From positions 1 to 64,000 of the forward strand of contig JADKJB010000006.1 of NCBI GenBank assembly GCA_016722525.1: a DNA stretch of 64,000 bases, given 5' to 3'. The stretch's first letter is position 1. Every line of letters begins with the position of its first letter. This document shows positions 39,667 through 50,953 of this stretch, one piece after another. The notes beneath the pieces are model-generated. The model was not told the origin of the DNA and searched no databases. It was given only the letters and a program-made list of their open reading frames with translations. The DNA is from Bacteroidota bacterium. GTDB lineage: Bacteria > Bacteroidota > Bacteroidia > AKYH767-A > OLB10. A program made the translations under genes and the position numbers.

Positions 39667-40924
39667 TTATTTTTGTTTAAGTTGACTTGGCAGCGCCAGG
39701 TAACTTAGTATGGGCATTAATATGTACAACAGAATTGGATATAGCAATGGTGTGGTGCTTATTGAGTACAATAGTTGCATTCTCATTATACCAAATCCCC
39801 GGACAGAAGCAGTAATGCTTTGACTGGATATCCGTATCAATAGATTTATCAGAATGAATACATAAGTTAAAACCCCAAGATAACCGGTGAACATCAACGT
39901 TCTTAGAAAATCATTGTGTGAACCTTTTGAAATATAGGAATAGGGATGGTCCATACCTAAAGGCAGCCCGAATAATTGCACAAATGAATTTTTTGAATTA
40001 AAAAAATCTAAGAAATTCATCCATCTTCCAACTCTACCATGTAAAAGTTGCTCATTTTCTTTTTCGCCTTCATAAACTTTAATATCTGTTTCAACAAGAG
40101 GTGCCACTTTTTCTTCTAGTGAATCAGGACCCAAAGCTGCTACTGCTACTGCCGCAACAAATAAAACCGCTATCCCTATTCCCAAATTAGCTTTAAGGTT
40201 ATATAATAGAAAGAGAACAATGAGAGCAGAGATGACTGCCCAAGTGGCAGTGTGATGGATGTTGAACAGGATTAATATAGCATACAGTAAAGTGATCGAA
40301 AGTAGAATAGTCAATTTAGTTGGAGGGACCGATTTTGGTTTTTCCATGAAGGCATAAAACCCAATAAGAAGAGAAATCCCGGCATACAAAGCATAATTCA
40401 TGACATCAGAATAATTTCCCTGATAGCGCTCCAGCCCTCTTGATATTTGAACATTTATGGGTCCTAAAATCATTTCGTAAGTAAAAACGATTACAACAAC
40501 AAGTGTAGAATAAATAAAAAGTTTGAAAAACTCCATGTAAATCTGCTTTAGAACGAATCAGCCTTCTGCAAAAGAAATAGAGAAAAAATGGGATTGTAAA
40601 TTTTATAGTTGGATCAAGCGCTTCCAGGGAAAAGGAATCGCTTATTAAAAGTGCTAAACAGGAAATGCTCACCAAAATGGCAAACCATCCCATGTAGGAA
40701 TCTAATCTTGAATAATTGGGCTTTTTTTGTTTAAAGATGGAGTAAGCTGCCAGAAAAGGGGTTGCAACTCCTAGTATGTAAAGAGGGGATAAAAAAGGTG
40801 AAATTTCTTTGAGAGAATAAAAACTGTCCGTTATGGGTCTGATCAAAATCAGTATAATGAACCATTTTAGTGAACTATCCAGGTTTTTTACCCAACTTTT
40901 CCACTCTTTGAATGTCATAAACAT
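39667..40924 (-). CDS. O-antigen ligase/polymerase-like membrane protein, Wzy-type (frameshift)
   Basis: A polytopic protein with about 10-11 hydrophobic segments and, near the C-terminal third, a large periplasmic loop (GPDSLEEKVAPLVETDIKVY ... HGRVGRWMNFLDFF ... GMDHPYSYISKGSHNDFLRTL). The G.R...W and SHNDFLRTL elements are typical of the Wzy_C/O-antigen polymerase family. It is split by a frameshift near 40530-40545 (40924-40406 and 40536-39667), after which FFKLFIYSTLVVVIVF continues the membrane region. It probably polymerises flipped repeat units in the periplasm. Confidence 0.8.
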
Positions 40925-41051
40925 AACACTGTAAAGGTACTAATTTTATTTTAAATACAGTAAGCTTAACTGGCTTTCATAAGGTTTTGATTTTAATGAA
41001 TTTATATATAGCTACTTACAAAAAATTGCTTTTTTTAGCAACTACGGTTAA

Positions 41052-42173
41052 TTACGAAGTAAGCAGCTTCACGTATTCTGCAAAGAAGGCTTCTTCCATT
41101 GATTTTATGTCAAATCTTGAAGCGATTAACTCTCTTTTATGAGCAAGAATATTGTTGACAGTATTTTTACTTTCATAGTAATAGTTGAGTTTTTTCACCA
41201 ATTCAGGGATATCTGCAACAATATCATCCGGGAAATCATTAATCAGGATTTCCAGCATTCCGCCGGCATCTTTAAAAACAATGGTAGGTTTACCCATCGC
41301 TAATGTTTCTACTGCAACTAATCCGAAAGGTTCATCCTCACTTGGAAATACGCAAATGTTCATTAATTTCTGGTACCCTTGAACATTGGATTGGAATCCG
41401 GCAAAAAGGACCATTGAATTTATGTTCAACTGATTGACTCTTTCTTCAAGTTTTTGTTTCATAACACCATCTCCTACCAAAAGTAGTACAACATCCGGTT
41501 TGCCTTTCGCAAATTCAGAAAAAGCATCTATTAACCGATCAATTCTTTTGAATGCATTGAATCGGCAAGACGTCCCAATTACGAACTTGTTTCTTAGAAA
41601 CGCTAAGTGTTCGGCGCTGGTTATTTCAGGAATTTCAGATGGTTTTTTGAAAGGGATACCGTTGTAAATTATACCGTCTTTTATATTTTTTAAGTGGTAT
41701 TTTTCGATAGCTATTTTTTGAGTAAATTTTGAATTGAAAGTAATATAATCCACATAGTTGTTTATACAGTAATTTCTGATTGAATTGGTAATGCGATCCG
41801 TAAAAGTTACTTTTCTTCCTAAATTGAAATTGCCATGAACCGTATAGCAAATTTTTTGCCGGAATCTATAGCCGCTTTAAATATTAAAGAATTGAAAGTA
41901 TGAAAGTGAATTATGTCAAACTCCTTCATTTTCGCTTTCACTTTGACATATACACTTGGATTGAAATCAAACCACTTTTAAATTGGCATAGGTGTGTGGG
42001 GTAAGAGTATCAATTAATTTGTCTTTAAAAGATCCTTTATTGCAACCTACCAGTATTTCAGCTGAAATGTGATCACTTTGATTTTGAGTGCGTGTTAAAT
42101 CAATCACTAATTTTTCTATCCCACCAAAATTGGCAGACCACATGAAGTGAAGTATCTTTGGCTTAACCTGCAT
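41052..42173 (-). CDS. GT4-family glycosyltransferase (two frameshifts)
   Basis: The N-terminal piece (42173-41967) has ILHFMWSANFGGIEKLVIDL. The middle reads FDIIHFHTFNS in one frame and AIYTVHGNFNLGRKVTFTDR in another. The C-terminal piece (41753-41052) carries GTSCRFNAFKRIDRLIDAF, VLLLVGDG and the EX7E-type motif SEDEPFGLVAVETLAMGKP. Breaks lie near 41975 and 41845. Joined, it is a typical GT4 of about 373 residues that adds a sugar to the lipid-linked repeat unit; donor and acceptor are unknown. Confidence 0.82.
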
Positions 42174-42186
42174 CTTTATGGAATCA

Positions 42187-42902
42187 TTATTTTTTTACTG
42201 AATAATACCCGTATCCCCTGGGTGTTCCGGAAAGATATTTTCTAATGGAACGAGGCAATGGAATTTTTAAATACAACAGATACATCCATTGAGGAAGTAC
42301 TACACCAAAAAATATAAATGGATTCCATTCAGAATAAATAATTTTAATTTTTGTAAAATTGGCTATAGCACTCCATATTTTTAAGAACAATTGGATTTGT
42401 ATTCCAATAAGAACTCCAATAGCATCGCCGAAGGCAACAATGTTTTTGACTTCAAATCCTGATTTATTAAGAAGATGTTGAATTCCATATTTAGTGTATC
42501 GATAAAAATCATAGGGTTCTTCGTGCAACTGCACCATGAAAGGGGTGGTCATAATTAAAACACCACCAGATTGCAGCACCCTGTTTATTTCGGAAAGAAA
42601 ATGTTCCGGATTTGGCACATGTTCCATCACTTCAGTGCAAAAAATTATATCGAATTCATTGTCGGGAAATGGAATGTTGATTCCGTCATATATGATATCA
42701 ACTGCTTTGGAATCGTGTGGTGATTGAGCCACATCTATTCCAATGGATTTATTGGCATATTTAGAGTAAATATGCTTGAAGGGTTAATACCGCAACCCAA
42801 ATCGAGTATATAATTACGATTGCCTGCTTCTTCAAATGATTTAGTGATGTATTTGTACCGAAGTGTATCAACGATAATTGCACCAAGATTTCTGATCGCC
42901 AT
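42187..42902 (-). CDS. Class I SAM-dependent methyltransferase (frameshift)
   Basis: The start is placed at ATG 42902 because the N-terminal SAM motif I (ILDLGCGIN) is encoded there; a frameshift near 42785 joins it to YSKYANKSIGIDVAQSPHDS. Then come DIIYDGINIPFPDNEFDIIFCTEVMEHVPNP (motif II and III region) and GGVLIMTTPF. About 239 residues, a Methyltransf_11-type protein. In this setting it probably methylates a sugar or a polymer end (inferred). Confidence 0.78.
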
Positions 42903-42914
42903 TTTGTAAGTATC

Positions 42915-43891
42915 CTAATTTTCAAATATATTCATTCCATATGCAGTACAAAGAAAGCCAGGAAGATGGATGTTGTTGTAAGTAATAGCCTGATGAAGCA
43001 GTTTTTGCCTTTTTTGTAGAATTGATGGAATATCTGTTTCAATTATTGGAATTCGTACGTCGAATTTATTGATATTTTTTGAATTTTTAGTAATTTTTTT
43101 GATTGGTTTACTAATGAGGGTGGAAGTAGTAAACCTGTTCTGTTTATTTCGTAATCGTGATAATTGGAAAGTTTTACTCTTTTACTGATGAATGGATTCA
43201 CTTTTTGGTGATCGATAAAATCCAAATTTTGCAATTGAATTTGTGATGGCTCTAAAAAGGCCTTGTTGGTAAGTTTCAACAATTTCCTGAAGTTTGCTCA
43301 ATGAAACCGGTGTTTCGAACCAGTTCTTTCTGATAGTCATTATTTCGTTGATCACTCCTTTGAACTCTTCATCTTCAATAGAGAGAAATTCGATGTCATA
43401 CAGAATGGCCTTGCATGCAATAACAGATCTCTCACTTTAACTTCTTTGTAAATTAAACTAATAGAAATGTTTAACCAAGCTTTGATTAAATATTCCAAAG
43501 CAATTTGATGCTGCAGAATTTGAATGTCACTTTCATTCAAATCATAATTTAACATATTGATGTTTTGTCCAGCTAATAATTTATAGCTCCGAAAAAAAGT
43601 GTATTTCTCGAAATCAACTGCAAATTTTTCACAAGTGCCAAATAATCTGTGTGAAAAAAAATAGTTAGCTGGAAAAGTTAAATTGGCAACAGGATTGTGT
43701 AAAAATTGACACTCATTTTTAAAAATAACATAGAAATCAATATCTGAAATTCCGGGCGATGACACTCCTCCGACCTGGAAAATACTTAGTATATCTTTAT
43801 TGCCTGAAAGTATATCTACCATTTTAGTAATGGCAGCATCATACTCCTGAACTGAAAAATAAGTAGGAAAATCAGTAAAATTAATTTTCAT
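42915..43891 (-). CDS. Nucleotidyltransferase-fold protein 2 of the polysaccharide locus (at least three frameshifts)
   Basis: The N-terminal part has FQVGGVSSPGISDIDFYVIF, a Pol-beta-type nucleotidyltransferase signature (GG/GS followed by D-x-D). ATG 43891 is preferred over 43918 and overlaps the stop of the upstream nucleotidyltransferase gene. Lesions near 43410, 43280 and 43065 split it. Repaired, it reads ILYDIEFLSIEDEEFKGVIN, then LEPSQIQLQNLDFIDHQKVN, then FDVRIPIIETDIPSILQKRQ, and ends at TAG 42917-42915. The total is about 325 residues, close to its neighbour. Function unknown; nucleotidyl transfer to a sugar or alditol is a guess. Confidence 0.62.
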
Positions 43892-44900
43892 TTGATTTAT
43901 TTTTAACTGCATAAACAAATGATAGCATTCTAGATTTTAAACCGTTCTTGAAAGCATTTTCAATCGTCAGAGGAATTGCACCAGACAAATTTTTCTGTCT
44001 CCTTTTCATCAAAGGTGTTACCATACTTTGTGTATTAATAGAGCTGCTGACAGGAGATGCATCCCATTGGATTCTTATTTGTGAAACTTCGTCCATAACT
44101 TGCCATTCCTCAAAAGTGAAATAGGGGCGGGCAGTATCAAAACTGAATTTTTTGAAAATCCCTTTGCCAGTTATCTTTTGTATGAAAAAAGCAGGAAGCA
44201 ACATGAATTCACTCAATAGGCCTTTTGCCATATACCTATTTGATGGAATGACTTCTGATTTTAATTGTTTTTCAAGGGATTTAATAAGTTTAATCAATGA
44301 ATTTTTATCCGGACCAGATTGCTCTGATTTTATATTTAATTGAGAAGTGCCTGTGAGTGATCGGCTATATGGAAGAATTTCGATAGGAAAGTAATGGCTG
44401 GGGTAATTTTTAAGATCAGATTCAGTCATTACAAACCATCCATGATGCTGGAGAGGATCAAATTCAATCATCAATGCATAGCAATGGCTTAAGTGCTTAC
44501 CTACCTTGGATAGAACAGCATTGGTTTCAAAAACAGTATCACGCAATATCACAAGGGCATCAAAGTCACTATAACCTATTTCCTCATCTGTGGCAAGACT
44601 TCCATGAAGAATGGAAGCATAAATTTCATTTTCAAGATGTGTTTGGAGATAGGATTTAATTTTAAGAACTGATCGGTTGGATCCGTTGTATTCAGGGATC
44701 GTTATTGTTACTTCAGCACCAATGGAACTACTTCGAGACGCATGAAACATTTTTGCTATTTGTGATGCATTTTTGTAAAAAGGCCACATTGGATTTACTG
44801 CTGCGAGAAAAATATCAATCTTACTTAAACATCCTAAATTAATATACTTACTTAATGTACTTATAAATTCATTTTGTTGTACATTTTGAACTGATTGCAT
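43881..44900 (-). CDS. Nucleotidyltransferase-fold protein 1 of the polysaccharide locus
   Basis: 339 residues and one of the few intact genes of this locus. Residues 92-118 carry ASILHGSLATDEEIGYSDFD and ALVIL, the HGS-x(n)-SDxD metal/nucleotide-binding signature of Pol-beta-superfamily nucleotidyltransferases. The C-terminal half is helical and unassigned. The family includes aminoglycoside nucleotidyltransferases and minimal toxin-type proteins, but length and neighbours suggest a polymer-related role (inferred). It overlaps the next gene by 11 bases, so the two are translationally coupled. Confidence 0.68.
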   Translation of the reverse strand: MQSVQNVQQNEFISTLSKYINLGCLSKIDIFLAAVNPMWPFYKNASQIAKMFHASRSSSIGAEVTITIPEYNGSNRSVLKIKSYLQTHLENEIYASILHGSLATDEEIGYSDFDALVILRDTVFETNAVLSKVGKHLSHCYALMIEFDPLQHHGWFVMTESDLKNYPSHYFPIEILPYSRSLTGTSQLNIKSEQSGPDKNSLIKLIKSLEKQLKSEVIPSNRYMAKGLLSEFMLLPAFFIQKITGKGIFKKFSFDTARPYFTFEEWQVMDEVSQIRIQWDASPVSSSINTQSMVTPLMKRRQKNLSGAIPLTIENAFKNGLKSRMLSFVYAVKNKSNEN

Positions 44901-44981
44901 TTTAAAATTGAAGTCTGTTTAGTGACAATGAAGCGTTCTAATAATTTCGTAAAATCCAAATAAGTAAATGAGGTAGCTAGC

Positions 44982-46336
44982 TTATGGATTTTTTGAAAGC
45001 GAATTGTCAGTTTTTATGTTGAGAGAATTGAATTTCTTAACTGCAAATGTAATAAAGAAACCGGGCATTAAAAGGTTGATAATGATCATAGTTATCGCCA
45101 TTCCGTCGGAACCATACAAAGGAATAAGTATATAGGCTGCTATGAGTCCTGCAACGAGGCCCATTAAAGATACATAAAGCCGCACATTAACTAAATCCAT
45201 TGCCTGAAGTAATGGCTGGACCCAGAAAAAGATGGCAGAAAGTAATGAAGCACCTGTGAGCAATGAAAAGGTGTTTGCCGCACCAAGATAGTCTTTGCCA
45301 AAAAACAAAGTAATAATCCATTCATTGAAGAAAAAGGCAATGAAAAGAAATATAACAGCAGGAATGGCAGCTAACAGAGTAAGCTTAACCACCATGTTTC
45401 TCATTAATTTAGATTGATTTTCGCTGTACAGCTTGCAGAATTGTGGATATAGTGCACTGGATAGTGGATCCACCAGAGTTAAGATCGTCCAAGCGATTTT
45501 TTTTCCAACGACATAATAAGCAGCTTGTGCAGGACTTGAAGCGAGCACACCAATTAAGAGGACATCGCCATTGTTAATCAACGACACAACAGTTCTTGCT
45601 AATGAATTGTTGATAACAAAAACCCTTATGGTTTTCATTTGATCTTTCAACAAATTGATTGGAGAACCAATATAATTTTTAGTTCAGGCATCAGCTCTTT
45701 AAACGCAGCTACAGTTGGAATAATTCCATTTATGAGTCTTGAAGTTAAAATAGCAATCAGAAAATAATCTAATTGCTTTGGAAATATAAGTACTGCGATG
45801 GCTATAAGAGCGAGTTCCGCAACATCCATAATAACCTGAATGATAGAATTCACTTTAAACCTGAAATATAATCTTAAGGCACCTCTGCTAATATTGTTGA
45901 AAAGGAGAATTGAAGCAACAAAACTGTAACTTATAGAAAACCATTCCAGGCCGGGAGCTTTAATAAAAGTAGAGTAAGAAGTAAATGTTAAAACACTAAC
46001 TGCAAGAATAGACAACATTGAAATAATCAAAGTTGTTAGCAAACAAAGTTTTATGAGTGCAACTATTTTATCGGGTCTTTGTTCTTCTTTATAAAGCGCA
46101 CCATACCTGATTAATGGTGTTACCAGATTTAAGTTTAAGACTTCCATTACGGTAGCAATGAAAGCTATTATAACTGTATAAATTCCGAAAAGTTCAGCAC
46201 CTAATCCCCTGGCTATTATTATCGCTCTTACAAATGTAAGTGCAGTTCCAATCATATTGGAAACAAAAACCCATGAACTATTTTTGAATAGTGTTTTACT
46301 CTGCGAGTCAAGTTTGCTTTTTAAAAAGTTGATCAT
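44982..46336 (-). CDS. Wzx-type polysaccharide flippase (frameshift)
   Basis: A MATE/MVF-type polysaccharide translocase of about 450 residues with some 12-14 hydrophobic segments. The N-terminal part has KNSSWVFVSNMIGTALTFVRAIIIARGLGAELFGIY and the later part NNGDVLLIGVLASSPAQAAYYVVGKKI and LYPQFCKLYSENQSKL. A frameshift near 45655-45680 separates 46336-45647 and 45653-44982. It flips lipid-linked repeat units across the inner membrane. Confidence 0.85.
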
Positions 46337-46376
46337 AGCTATACAGATACACTTAACTAATCAAAAGAATCTTAAA

Positions 46377-48794
46377 TCAAGAAGGCTTAACACTTCGAAC
46401 TTTTTTCTTTTTTTGCTTCTTTTGATCATCTTCTTCATAGTAGCCATAACCATATCCGTTTCCATAGCCGTAACCATAACCATAACCGTAGCCATAATTG
46501 GGTCCTGATTTAACAGCATTAAAAATTACACTGAGGTTCGGTAATTTATTTTCACGATATAAACTATTGATGAATTCAATGTTATGTCTTCTGGTTACAT
46601 TCTGCCTGATGATATAAATGGTAGAATCTACATATCTGCTGAGTAATATTCCATCGGTAACAATTCCAACAGGAGGAGAATCAACAATAATTACATCGTA
46701 ATTGCTTTCAAGGTGTTCAAAAAAGATATCCATTTTAGGCCCCAGGATAAGCTCAGAGGGGTTTGGTGGCTTGGGTCCTGAAAGAATAATATCCAAATTG
46801 GGTACGTTAGGGGATTTCTGAATGATAGAATTTATTTCAGCGTTACCAATAAGATAATTGGAGATGCCTTTGTCGGAAGCAAGATTTAACTCTTCATTAT
46901 TTTTTGGTTTTCGTAAATCGCCATTCACCAATACAACTCTCTTACCGGAAATAGCATATATGGCAGAAAGGTTAGCTGCACAAAAACTTTTACCTTCAGC
47001 ACTTACTGAGGAGGTGACCAATACTTTGATGCATTTTCCTTGATTTTTGGTGAAGTATTGAATGTTTGTTCTTATTGATCTGAATGATTCTGCAATGAAT
47101 GATTCAGGTTTTTCGACAACAATCATATTTGAATGAGCTTCGCTGTAACCAACCATTCCCAGTACAGGAATTTTAGTGCTATTTTCTAAATCAGAAACAT
47201 CTTTAATTTTATCGTTGAGTATATCCTTGAGAAATACAAATGCTGCGGGAACTAAAAAACCTAGCAAAATTGCGAATGTATAGGTTTGATTCGGTATTGG
47301 CTTGAAGGGTTTATAAGAAGCTATTGCTGAATCTACAATTCGATTATCGGAAATTGTAGAAGCAAGCATGATAGCTGTTTCGGCTTTCTTTGTAGTAAGT
47401 AGTTATACAATCCTTCTTTAATTGTTGCCTGCCTTTCCATACTAACAAGTTCTCTCTTTGTGTTTTAGGAACTGTTTTTATTTTACTTGAATTCTGTTTA
47501 ATTGTATTTCGGCTTGTCTGCGAGAAGCTTTCAACCCGTCCCTGATTGATCTAACATTTTCCAGTAGATCCTCCTTGGTGTTTTGAATTTGTATATCGAA
47601 AGAAACAATAATTGGATTATCCGGTTTGGTGGAATTTAATTGACTCTTTCTTTGGTTTTGTAAGTCGCTCAGCTGAGTAATGAGTTTTGTCAATAGCGGG
47701 TCAGCAATTCCTAATGAAGCAGGTGAAATTTTATCCAGTTGTTTATCTTGCACAATGTACTGTTCAAGATAAGCAAGGAACGAATTTTGAATATCTATTT
47801 CAGAAATCTTTTCATCATATACCTTAACGCTGCCAAGAAAAGCCTGAGCTTCAGTTCCAATATCGGTGATTCCTTTTTCTGTTTTAAATTCTTCAAGATC
47901 CTGTTCAGAGGAGCGGAGATTTGTAGTAATTAATTCTAGTTGATCATCAATGAAATTTAAAGAGTTGGTGGCAATTTCGTTTTTGTGATCAATACCACTT
48001 TGGATATAAACATCCATGAGTAAGTTCAGGAAATCTCCTGCTTTTTGGGGAACAGGATCATTAAAAGTTAACTGCAGAACTGTTGCTTTTTTTGAAACAA
48101 ACTGAATTTCCAGTCCTTTTGTAAATTTATCAATCAGGTTATCGAAATTGTGAATGATTACTACAAAATTTCGTTTTTCAAATTCTTCGTTTTTGAAATC
48201 TTTATCTTTAAAGTTGGATGTTTTTTCCACTGTAAATTTGCCAAGATTGTTTTTTACCTGTTCTCCAAATTTGTAAGTAGAAGTTATTTCGTCAGTACTG
48301 TTTTTTTTAAGATAACTTATTTTGTAATTTTTGTCATCTATAACTACTAACCTGATTTGTTGTTCAAATGTTGAAAAAGCAACTGAATCGTAATTAATTT
48401 GTATGGGGGATTGTTTATAAAGTTCAGTTCTTTTAAAATTTCCCTGAATAAAATAACTTACGTCGGTTTCCAGCTTTCTCAAAGTTTTTGAAATCATCGA
48501 TCGCGATTGTAGCAATTCGATTTCATTATCAATACCACCAGTGTTATCCAGATTACTTACCTGAGATAGTAAATCCTGATTGTATAAATTTCTCTTATCA
48601 TCTTTGATAAGTAGCGTGCAAGAAGCGCTGTAGACGGGGGTAGTATACCAATTGTAATAATAACCGGCACCTATTGCAACAATAAAGCTTAATACATATA
48701 AGTACCAATACTTGATTACTTTGCTGAAAAAGAAATATTTAATATTAAACTTTTTCTCGTCGTGTACTGTGTTGTCTCTTTCGTTGGTATCCAT
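46377..48794 (-). CDS. Wzc-like chain-length regulator fused to BY-type tyrosine kinase (two frameshifts)
   Basis: The N-terminal Wzz domain (48794-47478) has two membrane segments and long coiled coils (EQDLEEFKTEKG). The C-terminal kinase (47369-46377) has Walker A SAEGKS, Walker A' VVLVNGDLRKP and Walker B YDVIIVDSPPV. It ends in a Gly-Tyr repeat tail and a Lys/Arg-rich end. The two parts lie in the same frame but are joined through a third frame (IKTVPKTQRELVSMERQATI) by indels near 47480 and 47395. Walker A lacks the first conserved glycine (Ala here) and A' has Asn in place of the first Asp. It controls chain length and export through cycles of tail phosphorylation, as known for the family. 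Confidence 0.85.
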
Positions 48795-48807
48795 TACTTA
48801 TGATGAA

Positions 48808-49605
48808 TCAATTAACTTGTAGTCTTGCTATCAAAACCAATAACGTGAGGGAACTGATAACAATTGGTGCTATCCTGTAAAAAGTATCCGCTGATGCTAT
48901 ACGCCCTTTTCCGGCAGGTATATAAAGAATATCTCCCGGGTGCATGTAATAATATTCTGATTTAAACAAATCCCGCTTAGTTAAATCAATCGCATTAAAT
49001 GATTTTTTTCCTTTGTCCTCTCTGATCAACATTACTTTTTTCCGATCCCCGAATATGGTGAGATCACCTGCCAGTCCGATTGCATCTGTAATAGTAAGTT
49101 TTTCATTGGATGCCTGGTACAATCCAGGAGCATTTACTTCGCCCAAAACAGTAACTTTGTAGGAGTTGTAAGTAACTCTCACAGTAGGGCTTTGTAAATA
49201 TTTTTCGAGTTTGAGTCTTAGGTCATCACGAAATTCACGCGTAGTCAATCCGGCAACCTTAATTTTACCAACTAAAGGAAATTAAATTTCTCCGCTAACA
49301 CCAACTAAATAAGTAACTAAGTTTGCATCGGTGCTTCCTCCGGTATTGTCTGTTGGATTAAAAAAGCGGGCTGCTTCCGGATTAATGCTGGCTACCTGAA
49401 TGAGTAAAATATCATTTGTTTGAATTTTAGGTTCAAATACTTCCCTCAAACTCAAAGTATCTTGCACCGCAGATGAATCGGCAATCGTCTGGAAATATTC
49501 AGTCTCTTTTCTGCTCAAGCAGGATGAAAACAATACGAGGGTAAAAACAAAAAACAGGTAGAATTTGTTATTTACGTGATAACTAGAATTTGACTTAAAC
49601 AGCAT
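48808..49605 (-). CDS. Wza-like polysaccharide export lipoprotein with SLBB domain (internal stop)
   Basis: An N-terminal lipoprotein signal (LFSSC lipobox near residue 30), then the Poly_export domain (IQTNDILLIQVASINPEAARFF), an SLBB domain (VTVLGEVNAPGLYQASNEKLTITDAIGLAG) and a C-terminal membrane helix. TAA at 49284-49282 lies where GEINFPLVGKIKV is expected, and the frame is unchanged on both sides. A one-T gain and a one-T loss in the flanking T-runs would explain it. It is the first gene of the cluster and forms the outer-membrane export channel together with the Wzc-like protein. Confidence 0.83.
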
Positions 49606-49703
49606 GTACCAATAGTTGTTAAAAGAATCTTTAAACCAGAGCTAATTAATTGTAATTAAACCCATTAAGTGTTAATGAATTGAAATTTTTTACAATTTGC
49701 CTG

Positions 49704-49711
49704 CAAAGATA
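49704..49711 (-). promoter_or_regulatory. Probable -7 element of the exopolysaccharide operon
   Basis: Minus-strand TATCTTTG followed by C, matching TAnnTTTG, about 100 bases upstream of the first gene of the cluster. No good TTTG -33 element was found at the usual distance. The leader between it and the gene is AT-rich. The rest of 49606-49967 holds no gene. Confidence 0.45.
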
Positions 49712-49934
49712 GTAATTTGATGTCATTTTAATCACTATTTTATTCCATTGCACTGATGCGTACTTTTTTAAATTACTCAGACTATCAATGTTTTAGGTTT
49801 TTATTTGCTTTGAAATCTAAATATTTTCATTGCCAGAGAATAGTAACATTAAGAATCAATTTCAAATGTTTCAATTCGGTTCCAAAATGCTACAATTATT
49901 GACTTCAATCATGTTTAGTACTTCATTTATTTGG

Positions 49935-49942
49935 TAATTTTG
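49935..49942 (+). promoter_or_regulatory. Probable -7 element of the paa operon
   Basis: TAATTTTG followed by C, 26 bases before the ATG of paaA. A weak TTTAG lies about 16 bases upstream. No GntR- or TetR-type operator was recognised. Confidence 0.5.
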
Positions 49943-49967
49943 CAAATTGAAATAAAAATAGAGCTTT

Positions 49968-50897
49968 ATGTCTGAGACCCAATTAGAACAAGATTTTCAA
50001 AATAAAATTGATTCCGGTGAAGTTATCGAACCCAAGGATTGGATGCCGGAACGGTATCGTAAGCAATTGATACGAATGATGTCGCAACATGCACATTCTG
50101 AAGTTGTTGGTATGCTTCCTGAGGGAAATTGGATCACAAGGGCACCGAGTCTTGCACGAAAAGCTATTCTATTGGCAAAAGTGCAGGATGAAGCAGGGCA
50201 CGGTTTATACATTTACAGCGCAACAGAGACCCTAGGTATCGATCGTCAGGAGATGAACAATCAACTTCATTCGGGTAAAGCTAAATATTCCTCAATTTTC
50301 AATTATCCAACACTTACCTGGGCGGATATGGGTTCCATTGGTTGGCTGGTAGATGGTGCAGCAATTGTAAATCAAACCGCACTTGCAAAATGTTCTTATG
50401 GTCCTTATGCCCGGGCAATGGTTCGAATTTGTAAAGAAGAGAATTTTCATAACAAACAAGGTTATCAGTTATTAGCATATTTGATGCGAGGAACCAAAGA
50501 ACAACAGGAAATGGCTCAGGAATCCATGAATCGTTGGTGGTGGCCTTCCTTAATGATGTTTGGCCCATCCGATACAAATTCTCCGAATAGTGGTGAACTC
50601 ATGCGTTGGAAAGTTAAATTGCACTCTAATGATAACCTGAGGCAACGCTTTATAGACAGAACAGTTCCACAGGCAGAGGCAATAGGACTCACAATTCCTG
50701 ATCCCAATTTAAAGTGGAATGAAACAACCCGCCATTATGATCACAGTGATATCGATTGGGCCGAGTTTCAAAATGTGATTGCCGGAAATGGTCCTTGTAA
50801 CCGTGACAGAATCAGGGCTAGGGTAAAAGCAGACAGCGACGGATTATGGGTGAGAGAAGCAGCAGCTTCTTACGCAAAAAAACATTTTCCTAACTAA
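49968..50897 (+). CDS. paaA: PaaA, 1,2-phenylacetyl-CoA epoxidase catalytic subunit
   Basis: 309 residues, the same length as the E. coli protein. Ferritin-like diiron motifs are visible: EVVGMLPEGNWI, then QDEAGHG (ExxH) near residue 78 and KEENFHNKQGY (ExxxH) near residue 167. With PaaB and PaaC it forms the oxygenase that epoxidises phenylacetyl-CoA. It is the first gene of paaABCD, 56 bases ahead of paaB. Intact. Confidence 0.97.
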   Translation: MSETQLEQDFQNKIDSGEVIEPKDWMPERYRKQLIRMMSQHAHSEVVGMLPEGNWITRAPSLARKAILLAKVQDEAGHGLYIYSATETLGIDRQEMNNQLHSGKAKYSSIFNYPTLTWADMGSIGWLVDGAAIVNQTALAKCSYGPYARAMVRICKEENFHNKQGYQLLAYLMRGTKEQQEMAQESMNRWWWPSLMMFGPSDTNSPNSGELMRWKVKLHSNDNLRQRFIDRTVPQAEAIGLTIPDPNLKWNETTRHYDHSDIDWAEFQNVIAGNGPCNRDRIRARVKADSDGLWVREAAASYAKKHFPN

Positions 50898-50953
50898 GGT
50901 ATAATTCACAAGAATTAAGATTGTAATCCTTTTATTTTTTAAAATAAATAAAA

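Noticed and set aside
43881..44900. Toxin-antitoxin pair (nucleotidyltransferase toxin type)
   Set aside because: Both proteins are more than 320 residues, lie inside a glycan operon and lack a small HEPN or antitoxin partner.
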